Below, piece by piece: positions 50,972 through 62,716 of a DNA stretch of 64,000 nucleotides (the stretch's first letter is position 1; each line of letters begins with the position of its first letter). Made by a program: the position numbers and the translations under genes. The notes under the pieces were generated by a model. The model ran no database searches and was not told where the DNA came from. It saw nothing but the letters and a program-made list of their open reading frames with translations. The stretch is from Bacillota bacterium (GTDB lineage: Bacteria; Bacillota; Limnochordia; Darwinibacteriales; DTU012), in NCBI GenBank assembly GCA_012840925.1, contig DUVS01000006.1:28017-92016 (forward strand), read 5' to 3'.

Positions 50972-53302
50972 TCAACTGTCATACTCCTTCAGTTTGCCAA
51001 TAGCCGCTCCATTGGGCAATGCCTTGCTAAAGAGGTAGCCCTGCATAATATCACAGCCGCTTTCCCTTAAGTACTCCAACTGCTTTTCTTGCTCGACTCC
51101 TTCTGCAACCACTATCAGCCCAAGTTTATGACACATAGCAATGATCTCGCGAATAATCAGTTTCTGATCCTTTTCCTTCAATATTCTGTCAATAAAATGC
51201 TTGTCAATCTTGATGGCATCAATGGGCAGATCGCCAAGGCGGGAAAATGAGGAATAACCCGTACCGAAATCATCGACAGCGATTGTGATTCCCGCTCTGC
51301 GAAGTTCAACCAACCGTTCCTGAGTGTCGGCGAGGCCTTCAATCAAGATGGACTCCGTAATTTCCAGCTCCAAGTTCTTTGGAGAAATCCCAGTTTGGTC
51401 GACGATCTCGATCACCCGCTCCACAAAATCAGCTTGGGCGAACTGAATTCCGGAGATGTTTACAGCAACCGTCAAATCTGGATACCCTTCCCCAACCAGT
51501 CTGCAGGCAAACTGGCATGCCGTTTCCAAAACCCAATACCCTAAAGGAACTATCAGATTTTGCCGCTCAGCAATGCTAATGAATTCCGTTGGCGGCACCG
51601 TCCCAAATGAAGGCGAGCGCATCCTGGCCAAAGCTTCAAAACCGATGATCCGGTTGTGCTTCAGATCAACCTGAGGCTGATAGGCCAGATGGAGTATACC
51701 GGAACCAGTGTGGGTTAGGAAATCCCGCAGCTCCCGGCCGATTACTTCCTGACGCTCAAGCCTGGCCTTCATATCCGAGTCGAAGAAAGCGTATCGTTCC
51801 CGGTCCGTCCTCTCGATGTAATCAATGGCAATAGACAGTTGGGTGAACACCTCGTCAGCGTTGTCATGCGACGAGGTCAATTCCAAAATCCCAATTTTCA
51901 CTATCATGTGCTGGCTTACACCCACGGTGTCCAAAGGCTGGTCTGAAGCCTTGATGACTTGTTGGGCTAAGGTTTCAAGTTCAGTTGTTGACTGATAATC
52001 CTTGACAAGCAGGACAAAACGATGAGTAGCAAACTGAAACAACTCCGTTCCAGCCTGGTTAAAGTTCTGCAGGCGCTGGACAAACTCTAACAAGACTTGA
52101 TCGCCGATGTGGAAGCCGTAGGTAGAGTTGATTGCACTAAGATTGCTGCAGTGGATGGCCAAAACCGCCTTTTTCTTGCCATCAGGTTGTTTATCAGAAC
52201 TCAGTTCCCGCAGCTCATTGGTTAAGGCCTGCTCTAGATTCGCCTTGTTCGGCAGGCCAGTCAAAGAGTTGTAGTAAGCAAGTTTCATCAATTCTTTATT
52301 GCGCCTGTAATTCATCATGACAATATGGATTAGACCGATAAAGAATACAGAAAGGGCAAATAGGCCTAACAGCGATGCCTGCATAATCAAGCGGTTTGTA
52401 TGGCTTAAGGATTGACTGATAATCAGTGTGCCAAACCGTTGATCCCCCAGGTAAATGGGAACATAGACTTCATAGGCTTACCCATTATGGTGGTGTGAAT
52501 TATCTACCGCTGAGTATGTCTGGCCTGCCAGGATCGCTGACCGCAGTTCTGGGTCCTGAATTTGGCGGCCGAGCACTCTGGCATCGGTACTGGCGATGAC
52601 CGTCAGGCTCCCATCGATAAAACAGACATGATCAACCAGTTCCAACTCATCGAACTCTTCGAGCAGGCGCTGTACCCTAAAGGCTTCCAGGATGCTTTCA
52701 ACCCTTTCTGCACTCACGCCAAGTTGTACAAAACGGCCGCCATCCAGGCGAAAGTATCCATATTTATAGAGATCACCTGACTCTGAATCGGGCCGAATAT
52801 CCTCAACCAGACTGACCCGATCACTGATCAGAAAACTGTGGACAGGGTGGCCTGGCAAAGCTGTCCAACCAACATAATGGGCGCGATTTGAGTACTCAAC
52901 CACTCCCTGAGAATTATAGAAGTAAATTTCATCAACACCAAGCATTTCCGCCAACTCGCTAACCGCTTCGTTGGTCAAGTCCTGGGAGTAAAGTGCTGTA
53001 GCTTTACTTGCTGTCAATATTTTGTCCGCCATCAAATCGTTAATTATCTCATAGGCTTGAGCGGCTTTGGTCAGGCTGTGCGAGTAATTTGCGGCATAGT
53101 TGATCGATTGTGTCTCCAGCATTTGAAAAAAATAGCCTCTTATAGCACGGATCAAGAGGTAATCTGTAATCAGGAATACAACCGCTACAACGACTATAAC
53201 GATGACATACGTTCGCAGGCTAACAGATCTTGCCCTTTTTTCAAGACTCACAGAACACACCCCCCTGTGGTCGCTGGCAAATCGCAACAAGCAACGAGTC
53301 AT
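50972..53302 (-). pseudogene. Membrane sensor - degenerate GGDEF - EAL protein interrupted by one in-frame TAA (ORFs 52478-53302 and 50972-52390)
   Basis: The two ORFs are in the same frame; 29 sense codons (AYEVYVPIYLGDQRFGTLIISQSLSHTNR) separate TAA (52478-52480) from the downstream TTG start and complete the sensor domain. EAL motifs intact (FEALARM, AVDDFGTGYSSF, AEGVE). Confidence 0.8.
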
Positions 53303-53371
53303 TGTTCAATTTTCGTCACTAAATTTCATTTTCCTGTAGAAAAACGACAAAGGAAGTGGTATTCAGAATTG

Positions 53372-53406
53372 AAAAAAGCTGCTGAAATCCAATGGTTTCC
53401 AGCAGC
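53372..53406 (-). terminator. Terminator of galactan operon
   Basis: GCTGCTGGAAACC-ATT-GGATTTCAGCAGC then TTTTTT on minus strand. Confidence 0.85.
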
Positions 53407-53448
53407 CATGGTGGCAAAGATCATAAACTCTGTGGTACAGCTGCTTTT

Positions 53449-55431
<1,983 letters not shown>

Positions 55432-56271
55432 CTATTCCTTAACTGTGGAAGCACCTAAAGATGTGATCAGATACTTTTGGAAAGTAACAAAGAAAATGAT
55501 AAACGGAATTGCGACCAGCAGTGAACCGGCTGCAAAATTGGTAAATTCATTCTTCTTGTCTGTAATAAAGCTGAACAAACCCAATGCCAGCGTTTGCTTA
55601 TGTGCTGATCTTAGCACCAGTTTTGGAAAAATAAAATCCATCCATGGTCCAGTAAAACTGGCAATAGCCAAAAACGTCAGAATCGGTCTGGCCACCGGCA
55701 TAATAATCATCAGCCAAGTCTTGAAATGGCTGGCCCCGTCAATGATCGCCGCTTCATCAAGACTTCGAGGGATGGTATCAAGGTAACTTTTCACCAGCCA
55801 TGTATTATAGGGGACATTGCCGGCAACATACACCAGTACCAGTCCCCATAATGTGTCATGCCCTCCGATGCGCAGCAAAATGACATAAATAGCAGCCATA
55901 CCCACAAACGAGGGAAATATCTGCAGAATCAGCAAGGCCGTCATCAGGCTTTTTCTCAAAGTAAAACGGAACCGGGAAAACACATAAGCGCCCAAGGACG
56001 CAATCAACACGGTGCTGATACTTGTGGCGAGGGCGATGATTAATGTGTTCTTAAACCAGATTGGATAATTCGTGCTCGTAAATAAATGACGAAAATGCTC
56101 CAAAGTCACTCCATCCCCAAAAGGAATGATGTTCAGCGAGGCAATAGAGTTGCCGGGAGAAAAGGCTGCGCTGATCACATAAACGACAGGATAGAGGACA
56201 AAAATCGAGGTGATCGTTAAGAATACAAGCACAATCACAGCATTAATCTTCGTTCTTGCCTTTGGGTTCAC
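55432..56271 (-). CDS. Sugar ABC transporter permease, MalG/GanQ-like
   Basis: EAAIIDGASHFKTWLMIIMPVARPIL (EAA motif). Confidence 0.9.
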   Translation of the reverse strand: MNPKARTKINAVIVLVFLTITSIFVLYPVVYVISAAFSPGNSIASLNIIPFGDGVTLEHFRHLFTSTNYPIWFKNTLIIALATSISTVLIASLGAYVFSRFRFTLRKSLMTALLILQIFPSFVGMAAIYVILLRIGGHDTLWGLVLVYVAGNVPYNTWLVKSYLDTIPRSLDEAAIIDGASHFKTWLMIIMPVARPILTFLAIASFTGPWMDFIFPKLVLRSAHKQTLALGLFSFITDKKNEFTNFAAGSLLVAIPFIIFFVTFQKYLITSLGASTVKE

Positions 56272-57621
56272 CTACAATTCCCCCTCTCTAAATGACCGTG
56301 TCCGTCTCAGATTGATCATGGCAATGGGAGCCAAAACAAGGAAAACCATGACTGCCAATACTGATGCATAGTGGTATTTCATGAGATTAACCGTCAGTTT
56401 ATAGATCCAGGTGATCAGAATATCCGTGCCCCCAGAGCTGGTCAAGGTTGAATCTTTGACCACGGGGCCGCCTCCGGTAAGGAAGAAGATAGCACCAAAA
56501 TTGTTTACATTATGGGTAAAAGACATGATGATTAACGGTGCTGTTTGATAGAGAACAATTGGCAGAATGATTTTCCAAAACAGCTGTATTTTACCAGCCC
56601 CGTCAATTTCAGCAGCTTCATAGACATCCTGAGAAATGGCAGTCATGCTCCCCAGAGTTAACAGCATGAAATAGGGAAAGCCCGCCCACAAATTGATCAT
56701 CACCGCAGTAAACTTTGCCAGCCGCGGATCCCCCAGCCAAGGTATGGGTTTGGCAATCACTCCCAAAGTAAACAAGGTCCGATTCAGTGTGCCAAAGGTG
56801 CCGTTGAGGAGATTTTGCCATACTAACATACTGATTACTGAGGGAATTGCATAAGGCAAAATAAACAGGATCCGGAAAAACCCCGCTATTCTCATCCGGC
56901 TTTCCTTGAGGACCACCGCTGTTAGCATACCTCCGAAATAGCATGTAGCTGTAGCCAACACCGCCCAGGTGAGCGTCCACAAAGCGACCCTTACCAGGGC
57001 TCCCGTCCAAGTGGTATGACCGCCGAAAAGTGTCTTGAAGTTCTCGAGCCCTACCCAGTCTACCGTGTTATTGGGCGGGATATGCCCAGGCGATGAGTAG
57101 TTGGTAAAGGCCACACAGGCCGAAAACACCAGCGGAATGAAAACAAAGAAAAGAATCAAGCCAATGCTCGGTGCAAGGCCAATCATTGGTAACGCCCGGT
57201 TAATCCCTTCTCTAAGACCGATAGGCGATCGCCTTGATTGATCGGATTCAGCCACCGCACTGCGTACTGAAATGATATAAAAACCAATAAAGATGAAAAT
57301 CAAAGCTAAGACTATAATGCCATCAATAAGCATGAACATGGAATGAGGCCGCTGTCTGATAGGCAGATGGGGTTGTGGTTCTCCCAAAGTGATTAGGTTC
57401 CCCAAGACCACAGTAATCTTCGGAAGATATGCGATAAAGACAACCTCGATCGCAGCAAAAAACAAACCCTTGAGGTATTGTTTCAAATATAACACATGCC
57501 CTAAACCCATAAACAAGATCGAACTAATCAGCACCTTATTTTTGGTAGAATCACGGCGCTGCTGCGGTTTGATACTGATTGAGGCTCCCAATACGGCACC
57601 TCCTTCAATGCTTGTTCCCAA
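56272..57621 (-). CDS. Sugar ABC transporter permease, MalF/GanP-like
   Basis: EAAEIDGAGKIQLFWKIILPIVLYQTAPL. Confidence 0.9.
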   Translation of the reverse strand: MGTSIEGGAVLGASISIKPQQRRDSTKNKVLISSILFMGLGHVLYLKQYLKGLFFAAIEVVFIAYLPKITVVLGNLITLGEPQPHLPIRQRPHSMFMLIDGIIVLALIFIFIGFYIISVRSAVAESDQSRRSPIGLREGINRALPMIGLAPSIGLILFFVFIPLVFSACVAFTNYSSPGHIPPNNTVDWVGLENFKTLFGGHTTWTGALVRVALWTLTWAVLATATCYFGGMLTAVVLKESRMRIAGFFRILFILPYAIPSVISMLVWQNLLNGTFGTLNRTLFTLGVIAKPIPWLGDPRLAKFTAVMINLWAGFPYFMLLTLGSMTAISQDVYEAAEIDGAGKIQLFWKIILPIVLYQTAPLIIMSFTHNVNNFGAIFFLTGGGPVVKDSTLTSSGGTDILITWIYKLTVNLMKYHYASVLAVMVFLVLAPIAMINLRRTRSFREGEL

Positions 57622-57649
57622 AGACCCACATCAGGAATTTATATCAAGG

Positions 57650-57677
57650 GAGGAGGTATCCCAAATGATACCTCCTC
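57650..57677 (-). promoter_or_regulatory. Intercistronic 11-bp hairpin between substrate-binding protein and permease genes
   Basis: GAGGAGGTATC-ATTTGG-GATACCTCCTC, perfect stem. Confidence 0.7.
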
Positions 57678-57714
57678 ACTGACACCATCGCAAGCTCGGA
57701 ATATTGTACCTACA

Positions 57715-58896
57715 TCACTGCAGAATAGCTAGATTGGCGGCATCCAGTTCAGCCTGAATGTCAGCACCATCCCAAATGTTGGCGCTGGCAGCATTCATGG
57801 CATCCCAATAGGCTCCCATCTGCGGAATGGATGGCATCGGGAATGCATATGACAGCTGTTTCAAAAACCCGTCAATATATGGGCTTTCCACATCGAGCGG
57901 AATAGCCGGCAGGGTTCCGGTTATGTCAAAGCGTAATCTCTGCATTTCCTCAGAAACCAGGAACCTGGCAAAAAGCTCGGCTTCTTCTTGATTGTTGGTG
58001 TAGGCCGAAACAAACATGGCTCGTGTTCCGGAAAATGATGCTACTGGCTGATCATTGCCAGGCAGAGCCGGCAGTGGGGCCACACCGAAGTCTACTCCCG
58101 CCTTTTCGAAATTGGCAACATTCCAAAGCCCCGTGATATACATGGCAGCTTGACCGCTGGCAAACACACTGTCACATATTGAAGTGGTCAAATCCGCAGC
58201 TGGAACATCAAGGATCTCCCGCAAGCCTTGGAAAAACTTCATGCCCTCAACCGATGCAGGCGAGTTGATGTTTGTATTCAACGTGTCAGTTCCGTCAGGC
58301 CCAAAGAGGCGGTTTCCATGACTGGTTGTAAAAATAATAGTGTAATAGCCGTTACCCACATCCATTATGAACCCATATTTACCGGGATTAGCCTTGTTGA
58401 ACTCAACACAGAATGCTTTGAGTTCTTCCCATGTTGTGGGCACTTGCTCCAGGGAGATGAGAGCTTTGTTGTAGAATAGGGCGTAAGTTTCTGCTGATAC
58501 CGGATATCCGTACATGATTCCATCATAGGTCAAGGCAGTCCGACATGATTCCAAAACTTGAGCGCCGGTTACGTCCGCGTCAACTGTAGGCAAAACATGG
58601 CCGCCTACCACCAGCTCACCGAGTTTGTCGTGGGGTGCTGCAAACAAGTCGGGGCCTATTCCCGCAGGCCCGTCCCAGGCAATCTGACCAGATGAATCGC
58701 CAAGCTCAACATTGACATACTCGACCTTGATGTGTGGGTAAAGCTTGTTGAACGCTTCCCCAGCCTGCTTAATGAACTCGTCGGGGCCTCCGGTCGATTC
58801 CCAGACTACGAGTGTGACATCTTTAGCCTGGATTGCAGCAGAAACGGTGAGAATCAAACCCAACACACACGCCAAAGCCAAAACCCTTCTCATCAC
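57715..58896 (-). CDS. Sugar ABC transporter substrate-binding protein (maltose/galacto-oligosaccharide type)
   Basis: Signal peptide; LVVWESTGGPDEFIKQAGEAFNKLYPHIKVEYV; SBP family 1. Confidence 0.92.
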   Translation of the reverse strand: MMRRVLALACVLGLILTVSAAIQAKDVTLVVWESTGGPDEFIKQAGEAFNKLYPHIKVEYVNVELGDSSGQIAWDGPAGIGPDLFAAPHDKLGELVVGGHVLPTVDADVTGAQVLESCRTALTYDGIMYGYPVSAETYALFYNKALISLEQVPTTWEELKAFCVEFNKANPGKYGFIMDVGNGYYTIIFTTSHGNRLFGPDGTDTLNTNINSPASVEGMKFFQGLREILDVPAADLTTSICDSVFASGQAAMYITGLWNVANFEKAGVDFGVAPLPALPGNDQPVASFSGTRAMFVSAYTNNQEEAELFARFLVSEEMQRLRFDITGTLPAIPLDVESPYIDGFLKQLSYAFPMPSIPQMGAYWDAMNAASANIWDGADIQAELDAANLAILQ

Positions 58897-58935
58897 TTAA
58901 CCCCCTCATTGTTTTGATTACTATTTACTAACAAA

Positions 58936-58965
58936 ATTATATCTTCTTTAATAGACTGTTGTCAA
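58936..58965 (-). promoter_or_regulatory. Promoter of galactan operon
   Basis: TTGACA, 18 bp, TATAAT on minus strand. Confidence 0.75.
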
Positions 58966-58998
58966 TCTGGATTAATTGCCTGAATACTGGCGCAAAAC

Positions 58999-59037
58999 AA
59001 ACCGGCTCTGGAAATATATATGTCCCAGAGCCGGTTT
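58999..59037. terminator. Strong hairpin terminator, likely bidirectional
   Basis: AAACCGGCTCTGG...CCAGAGCCGGTTTT. Confidence 0.7.
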
Positions 59038-59053
59038 TCAACACTAAAGTGTG

Positions 59054-59155
59054 CTAATTACCGATGCCTGCCCAACGTTTTAGTGTCTGTGCTTCCAGAG
59101 CGTAGCTGTCGTTTGAATAACAAGTAACCCCAATATTGATCAAAAAAGCGAGCAT
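59054..59155 (-). other. Possible 33-aa small ORF between two terminators
   Basis: ATG at 59155: MLAFLINIGVTCYSNDSYALEAQTLKRWAGIGN*; no SD; overlaps dam terminator. Confidence 0.2.
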
Positions 59156-59171
59156 TTTGGTTAATGCTCGC
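59142..59171 (-). terminator. Terminator of dam gene
   Basis: GCGAGCATT-AACCAA-AATGCTCGC then TTTTTT on minus strand. Confidence 0.85.
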
Positions 59172-60002
59172 CTAGATGTTTCTAGTAGCCAATACCTCCA
59201 GCGCAGGTGTTCTATCCCCATCACAGGAGATCATTCTTGGCCCTTCAATAAACCGGAGATTGAAGTCAAGTTTGCGATATAACTCAACTATGCGAGTTGT
59301 AGCTTGATTCGACAAGACAACCGGCCCTTCATGTTTAGCCAGCCACTCTGCCAGACGCACCTGATCATCCCATCTAAAACTGTCTTTTGCATACTGGGTA
59401 AAGACCGCATCATATGGCGGGTCTGCATAAACAAAATCTTCACCAGATAAATCAAGGGATTCAAAATCCAAACTGGTAAACTGCCAGCTGCTAAACAGTT
59501 CTTGATACTCTGCAAAGTCCCGCACATAATTGATCCTTTCATACCTGCCAAATGGTACGTTGAACTCACCTTTTTTGTTAAACCGGCATAGGCCGTTGTA
59601 CCCCGTTCTATTAAGGAAGTAAAACAGCTCTGCTGCTTCCTTTGTTTTGTGCTGCCCTGTTCGAATCAGTTTGTTGAACCTAGCCCGGTAGAAGTAGTAG
59701 AGAGCCTTGTTGTTTTCCATGGCAAGGTCAATTATAAGGCCTTTCTTGACCTGTTTGTAAAAATTGATCAGATGGATGTTGATATCATTTGCCAGGGCCA
59801 TTGTGGGTTGGAGGTGTATAGACACTGCTAATCCACCGCAGAAGGGTTCAACCAACCGCCGATTGCTAAAACGGCTCCAGATGGGCTGAATATGCTCAAC
59901 CAGCCATCTCTTTCCCCCAGCCCATTTCAGTATAGGCCTTAAAGGTACTTGCTCAACTATGGCAATTCCAGACTGTACCACCATATCAATACTCCTTTGC
60001 AT
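59172..60002 (-). CDS. dam: Dam-family DNA N6-adenine methyltransferase
   Basis: RPILKWAGGKRWLVEHI, LVEPFCGGLAVSIHL, FVYADPPYDAVFTQYAKDSF; start could be M7. Confidence 0.93.
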   Translation of the reverse strand: MQRSIDMVVQSGIAIVEQVPLRPILKWAGGKRWLVEHIQPIWSRFSNRRLVEPFCGGLAVSIHLQPTMALANDINIHLINFYKQVKKGLIIDLAMENNKALYYFYRARFNKLIRTGQHKTKEAAELFYFLNRTGYNGLCRFNKKGEFNVPFGRYERINYVRDFAEYQELFSSWQFTSLDFESLDLSGEDFVYADPPYDAVFTQYAKDSFRWDDQVRLAEWLAKHEGPVVLSNQATTRIVELYRKLDFNLRFIEGPRMISCDGDRTPALEVLATRNI

Positions 60003-60154
60003 GCATGTTTGTTCTACATTACTATCGCTGTTCCCTCCAGGTATAGCGCTGGAATTGCCAGAATATGTAGGGAGACTGCACCCGATGGCATGGTTCTCTG
60101 CTCCGGGCTGTTAGCCATGTAAATTACAGCCGTTTCTCGATCAGGTTCTGAACA

Positions 60155-62026
60155 CTACAACCGGAACCAAACAACAATTCGCTGCAGCTCGTCAGCCATT
60201 TGCCGCAGTTTTTCAGAAGAAGTTGCGATCTGTTCAACCGAAGCCGATTGTTCTTCAGTGATCGCGGCGATTTCTTCGCTACCGCTGCCAAGCTGTTCGA
60301 TGTCGACTGCCATTCCTTGCACCTTTTCAGTAATAGTCGATACCTGGGCAATGATCTGTTGTACTATTTGGCCGCTTTCTTTGATGATGCAGGTACTGGA
60401 TTCCGCATCCTTTACTCCCTCTTCCATATCGTTTACAGTACGAACGGCGACCTTTTGAATGTCGTCAACCAGAGCTGTGATTTCACGAGCTGCTTGTGCT
60501 GATTGTTCTGCCAAAGCCCGCACTTCGTCAGCCACCACGGCGAACCCCCGGCCGTGCTCACCAGCACGGGCAGCCTCTATAGCGGCGTTCAAAGCCAGCA
60601 ACTCTGTTTGGCTGGTAATATGGGTGATCACCTCGACGATCTTGCTGATTTCTTGGGACCGCTCTCCGAGTTCCTTTACCACGTGGGACAAATCGGCCAT
60701 CCGCTCCCCCAGCCCTTCACTGGTCTGCATCGCGTGCTCGATAGCGCTAGTACCGGATTGGGCCTTGCTTCCCATCTTCTCAGCTTCTGCAGCTATATCC
60801 TGCGCGCTAGTATTCAAACTTTCGACGTTCGAGGCAAACTCATTGGTGCTGCTTGCTACCTCCTCGATTGAAGCTGCTGTTTCCTCAGTCGCCGCTGAAG
60901 TTTCTTGACTGGCAATAGCTAAAGAAGTGGCCGATTCCACAATCTGACTGATGGTTTCCCGCAGTTTCCCCTGCACTGTGCTCAAGGCATGGAATACTTG
61001 GCCAATCTCGTCATGGATCTTGTAGGAAATAGCTCCGGTAAAATCCCCATCGCCAAGCCTTGTTGCTTCGACTACTAGCGTGTTTAAAGGCTTTAGCAAA
61101 ACGGTCAACAAACCAAAGAGACAAACAGCTGTTATCGCAGCTGAGATACCAGCCAAGATGTACGCATTGCGCTGTGCAATTGACATGGCAGCTAAAACCT
61201 CACTCCGATCCCTGACTCCTTTTAAAAACCCGATCACTTTGCCCTGGAAGTCCCTCAGCGGGTAAAGCAGGATCGAACTTCGGCTATCTTCTGAGATATA
61301 ATACTGGGAAATGCCCTGCTGCAACTCTCGCACCAGTTCATCGCGGATTGGCCAGTGGTCTGCTTGCTGAGTTCCTGCCAATAGCCCAGACGCATCGGCA
61401 GCATATTCATCCCAGGCTACTGAGGATGAACCAAGCTGGTAGATGAAATACTCACCTCCCAGTTCCTCCTGTAGGGAAATGAGAAATGGCAGCCCGAAAT
61501 CTCCACCATACTCAACCGAACCGATGTGCTGGCCTTGATAGAAAACCGGGGCGACAACGCGCAGTCCGTAACCGCCCCGACCTTCTTCCAATCCGGCAGT
61601 AATTGTCCGAGTCTGATTAGCTACATTTACCGTGTGTCTAAAATCCTGGAGACTATCGCCGTACCGCTCCGGCTGATGTAGCCGCAAAAATGAGGTGGAA
61701 TCAGGTAGGTGAAACTGCATCTGGGCATATTGATCCATAACCTTTTCATATCCCGGAAGCAGTTGTTCCAAAAGTGCCTGTCGATCTCGCTCGGCAAACA
61801 AGCGCTGTACTTCTGTATTGTACGCCACACTCAAAGTTATCGCCTGTGTTGCTTCAATCTGGTCCACCAGCTTGGCAGCAATGACCTCTTCGATCAGCTT
61901 AAGCTCATTGAGTTCACCATTCTGAATGATCTCCAGCGATTGCCGACTCATGAAAGCGACAGTGCCAAACAGCACCAAAATAGCCACTACGCTAACTCCC
62001 AAAGAGAGTTTCATCCGAATTGACAT
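60155..62026 (-). CDS. Methyl-accepting chemotaxis protein with extracellular Cache-like domain and HAMP
   Basis: Two [71 protein letters not shown]. Confidence 0.93.
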   Translation of the reverse strand: MSIRMKLSLGVSVVAILVLFGTVAFMSRQSLEIIQNGELNELKLIEEVIAAKLVDQIEATQAITLSVAYNTEVQRLFAERDRQALLEQLLPGYEKVMDQYAQMQFHLPDSTSFLRLHQPERYGDSLQDFRHTVNVANQTRTITAGLEEGRGGYGLRVVAPVFYQGQHIGSVEYGGDFGLPFLISLQEELGGEYFIYQLGSSSVAWDEYAADASGLLAGTQQADHWPIRDELVRELQQGISQYYISEDSRSSILLYPLRDFQGKVIGFLKGVRDRSEVLAAMSIAQRNAYILAGISAAITAVCLFGLLTVLLKPLNTLVVEATRLGDGDFTGAISYKIHDEIGQVFHALSTVQGKLRETISQIVESATSLAIASQETSAATEETAASIEEVASSTNEFASNVESLNTSAQDIAAEAEKMGSKAQSGTSAIEHAMQTSEGLGERMADLSHVVKELGERSQEISKIVEVITHITSQTELLALNAAIEAARAGEHGRGFAVVADEVRALAEQSAQAAREITALVDDIQKVAVRTVNDMEEGVKDAESSTCIIKESGQIVQQIIAQVSTITEKVQGMAVDIEQLGSGSEEIAAITEEQSASVEQIATSSEKLRQMADELQRIVVWFRL

Positions 62027-62075
62027 AATGATCCCCCTTTCTGTTGTCCAGACTTAGAATTTTTACACTAACTTG

Positions 62076-62141
62076 CTAAAACTGGTAAACCACCGTCGAT
62101 ATTAGCACAAAGATCCAACTCAGATGCGACTTAATACTCAT
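62076..62141 (-). CDS. Small hydrophobic peptide, 21 aa
   Basis: AGGAGG-ACCTTCAA-ATG; MSIKSHLSWIFVLISTVVYQF*; upstream of MCP; not in ORF track. Confidence 0.5.
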   Translation of the reverse strand: MSIKSHLSWIFVLISTVVYQF

Positions 62142-62171
62142 TTGAAGGTCCTCCTGTGTTAATAAAGATAG

Positions 62172-62198
62172 TTGCATATGCAATCATTGTTCATGCAA
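62172..62198. promoter_or_regulatory. Tandem MarR-like operators
   Basis: TTGCATATGCAA (62172-62183, perfect palindrome) and TTGTTCATGCAA (62187-62198). Confidence 0.5.
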
Positions 62199-62236
62199 CC
62201 ATTTCATACACAACAATAAGGCTAACTAATAGGACT

Positions 62237-62686
62237 CTAGGACTTCGTTTTCTCAATAAACTCCGTACCACGAAAAACAGATACCAATTTATACGCTTGT
62301 GCAATAAAGGCTTTTATTGCTTCTGAATCAAGGGCTTTGAAACCACAGCCCGCTTTTGAGCAGGGAGTCATTTTCTCAATTAAGGCCTTGCCCTGGGCGG
62401 TGGCAGATATGAGACACTTTTTGGTTTCCTCGTGATAGATTTTGGCCACTAGCCCATCTGCCTCCAGCGATTCCAAAGCGGGAGCGAATTCATTCTTAGG
62501 GCGGGCAGTAAGCCTTGCGATGTCTATCATGGTTGTTTCACCAAATCTTACTATAGTCCACAACACCTGAAGTTCCAAGAGTGACAACCCCAGGCGGACT
62601 GCATGTTTGGATAGGCAATAATTGATTTCATTGGATACCAAGAATGATGCAAAAGACAACTCAAACAGATCTACTGGAAAAACCAC
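62237..62686 (-). CDS. MarR-like winged-helix regulator
   Basis: LGLSLLELQVLWTIVRFGETTMIDIARLTARPKNEFAPALESLEADGLVAKIYHEETKKCLISATAQG. Confidence 0.8.
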   Translation of the reverse strand: MVFPVDLFELSFASFLVSNEINYCLSKHAVRLGLSLLELQVLWTIVRFGETTMIDIARLTARPKNEFAPALESLEADGLVAKIYHEETKKCLISATAQGKALIEKMTPCSKAGCGFKALDSEAIKAFIAQAYKLVSVFRGTEFIEKTKS

Positions 62687-62716
62687 CCAAATCCCCCCTC
62701 TCTTGCTGAAGCCATC

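Noticed and set aside
52390-53302. Treating the sensor and GGDEF-EAL ORFs as two independent genes
   Set aside because: Both are in the same frame, separated by only one stop with domain-completing codons between; an interrupted single gene fits better.
59172-60002. Complete restriction-modification or phage-defence system around dam
   Set aside because: Neighbours are a sugar ABC transporter and an MCP; no nuclease, helicase or toxin-like gene found.
62030-62230. c-di-GMP or other riboswitch in the MCP leader
   Set aside because: No GACGCAAAGC/GGGCAAA or other aptamer signature; the leader is better explained by operators plus a small ORF.
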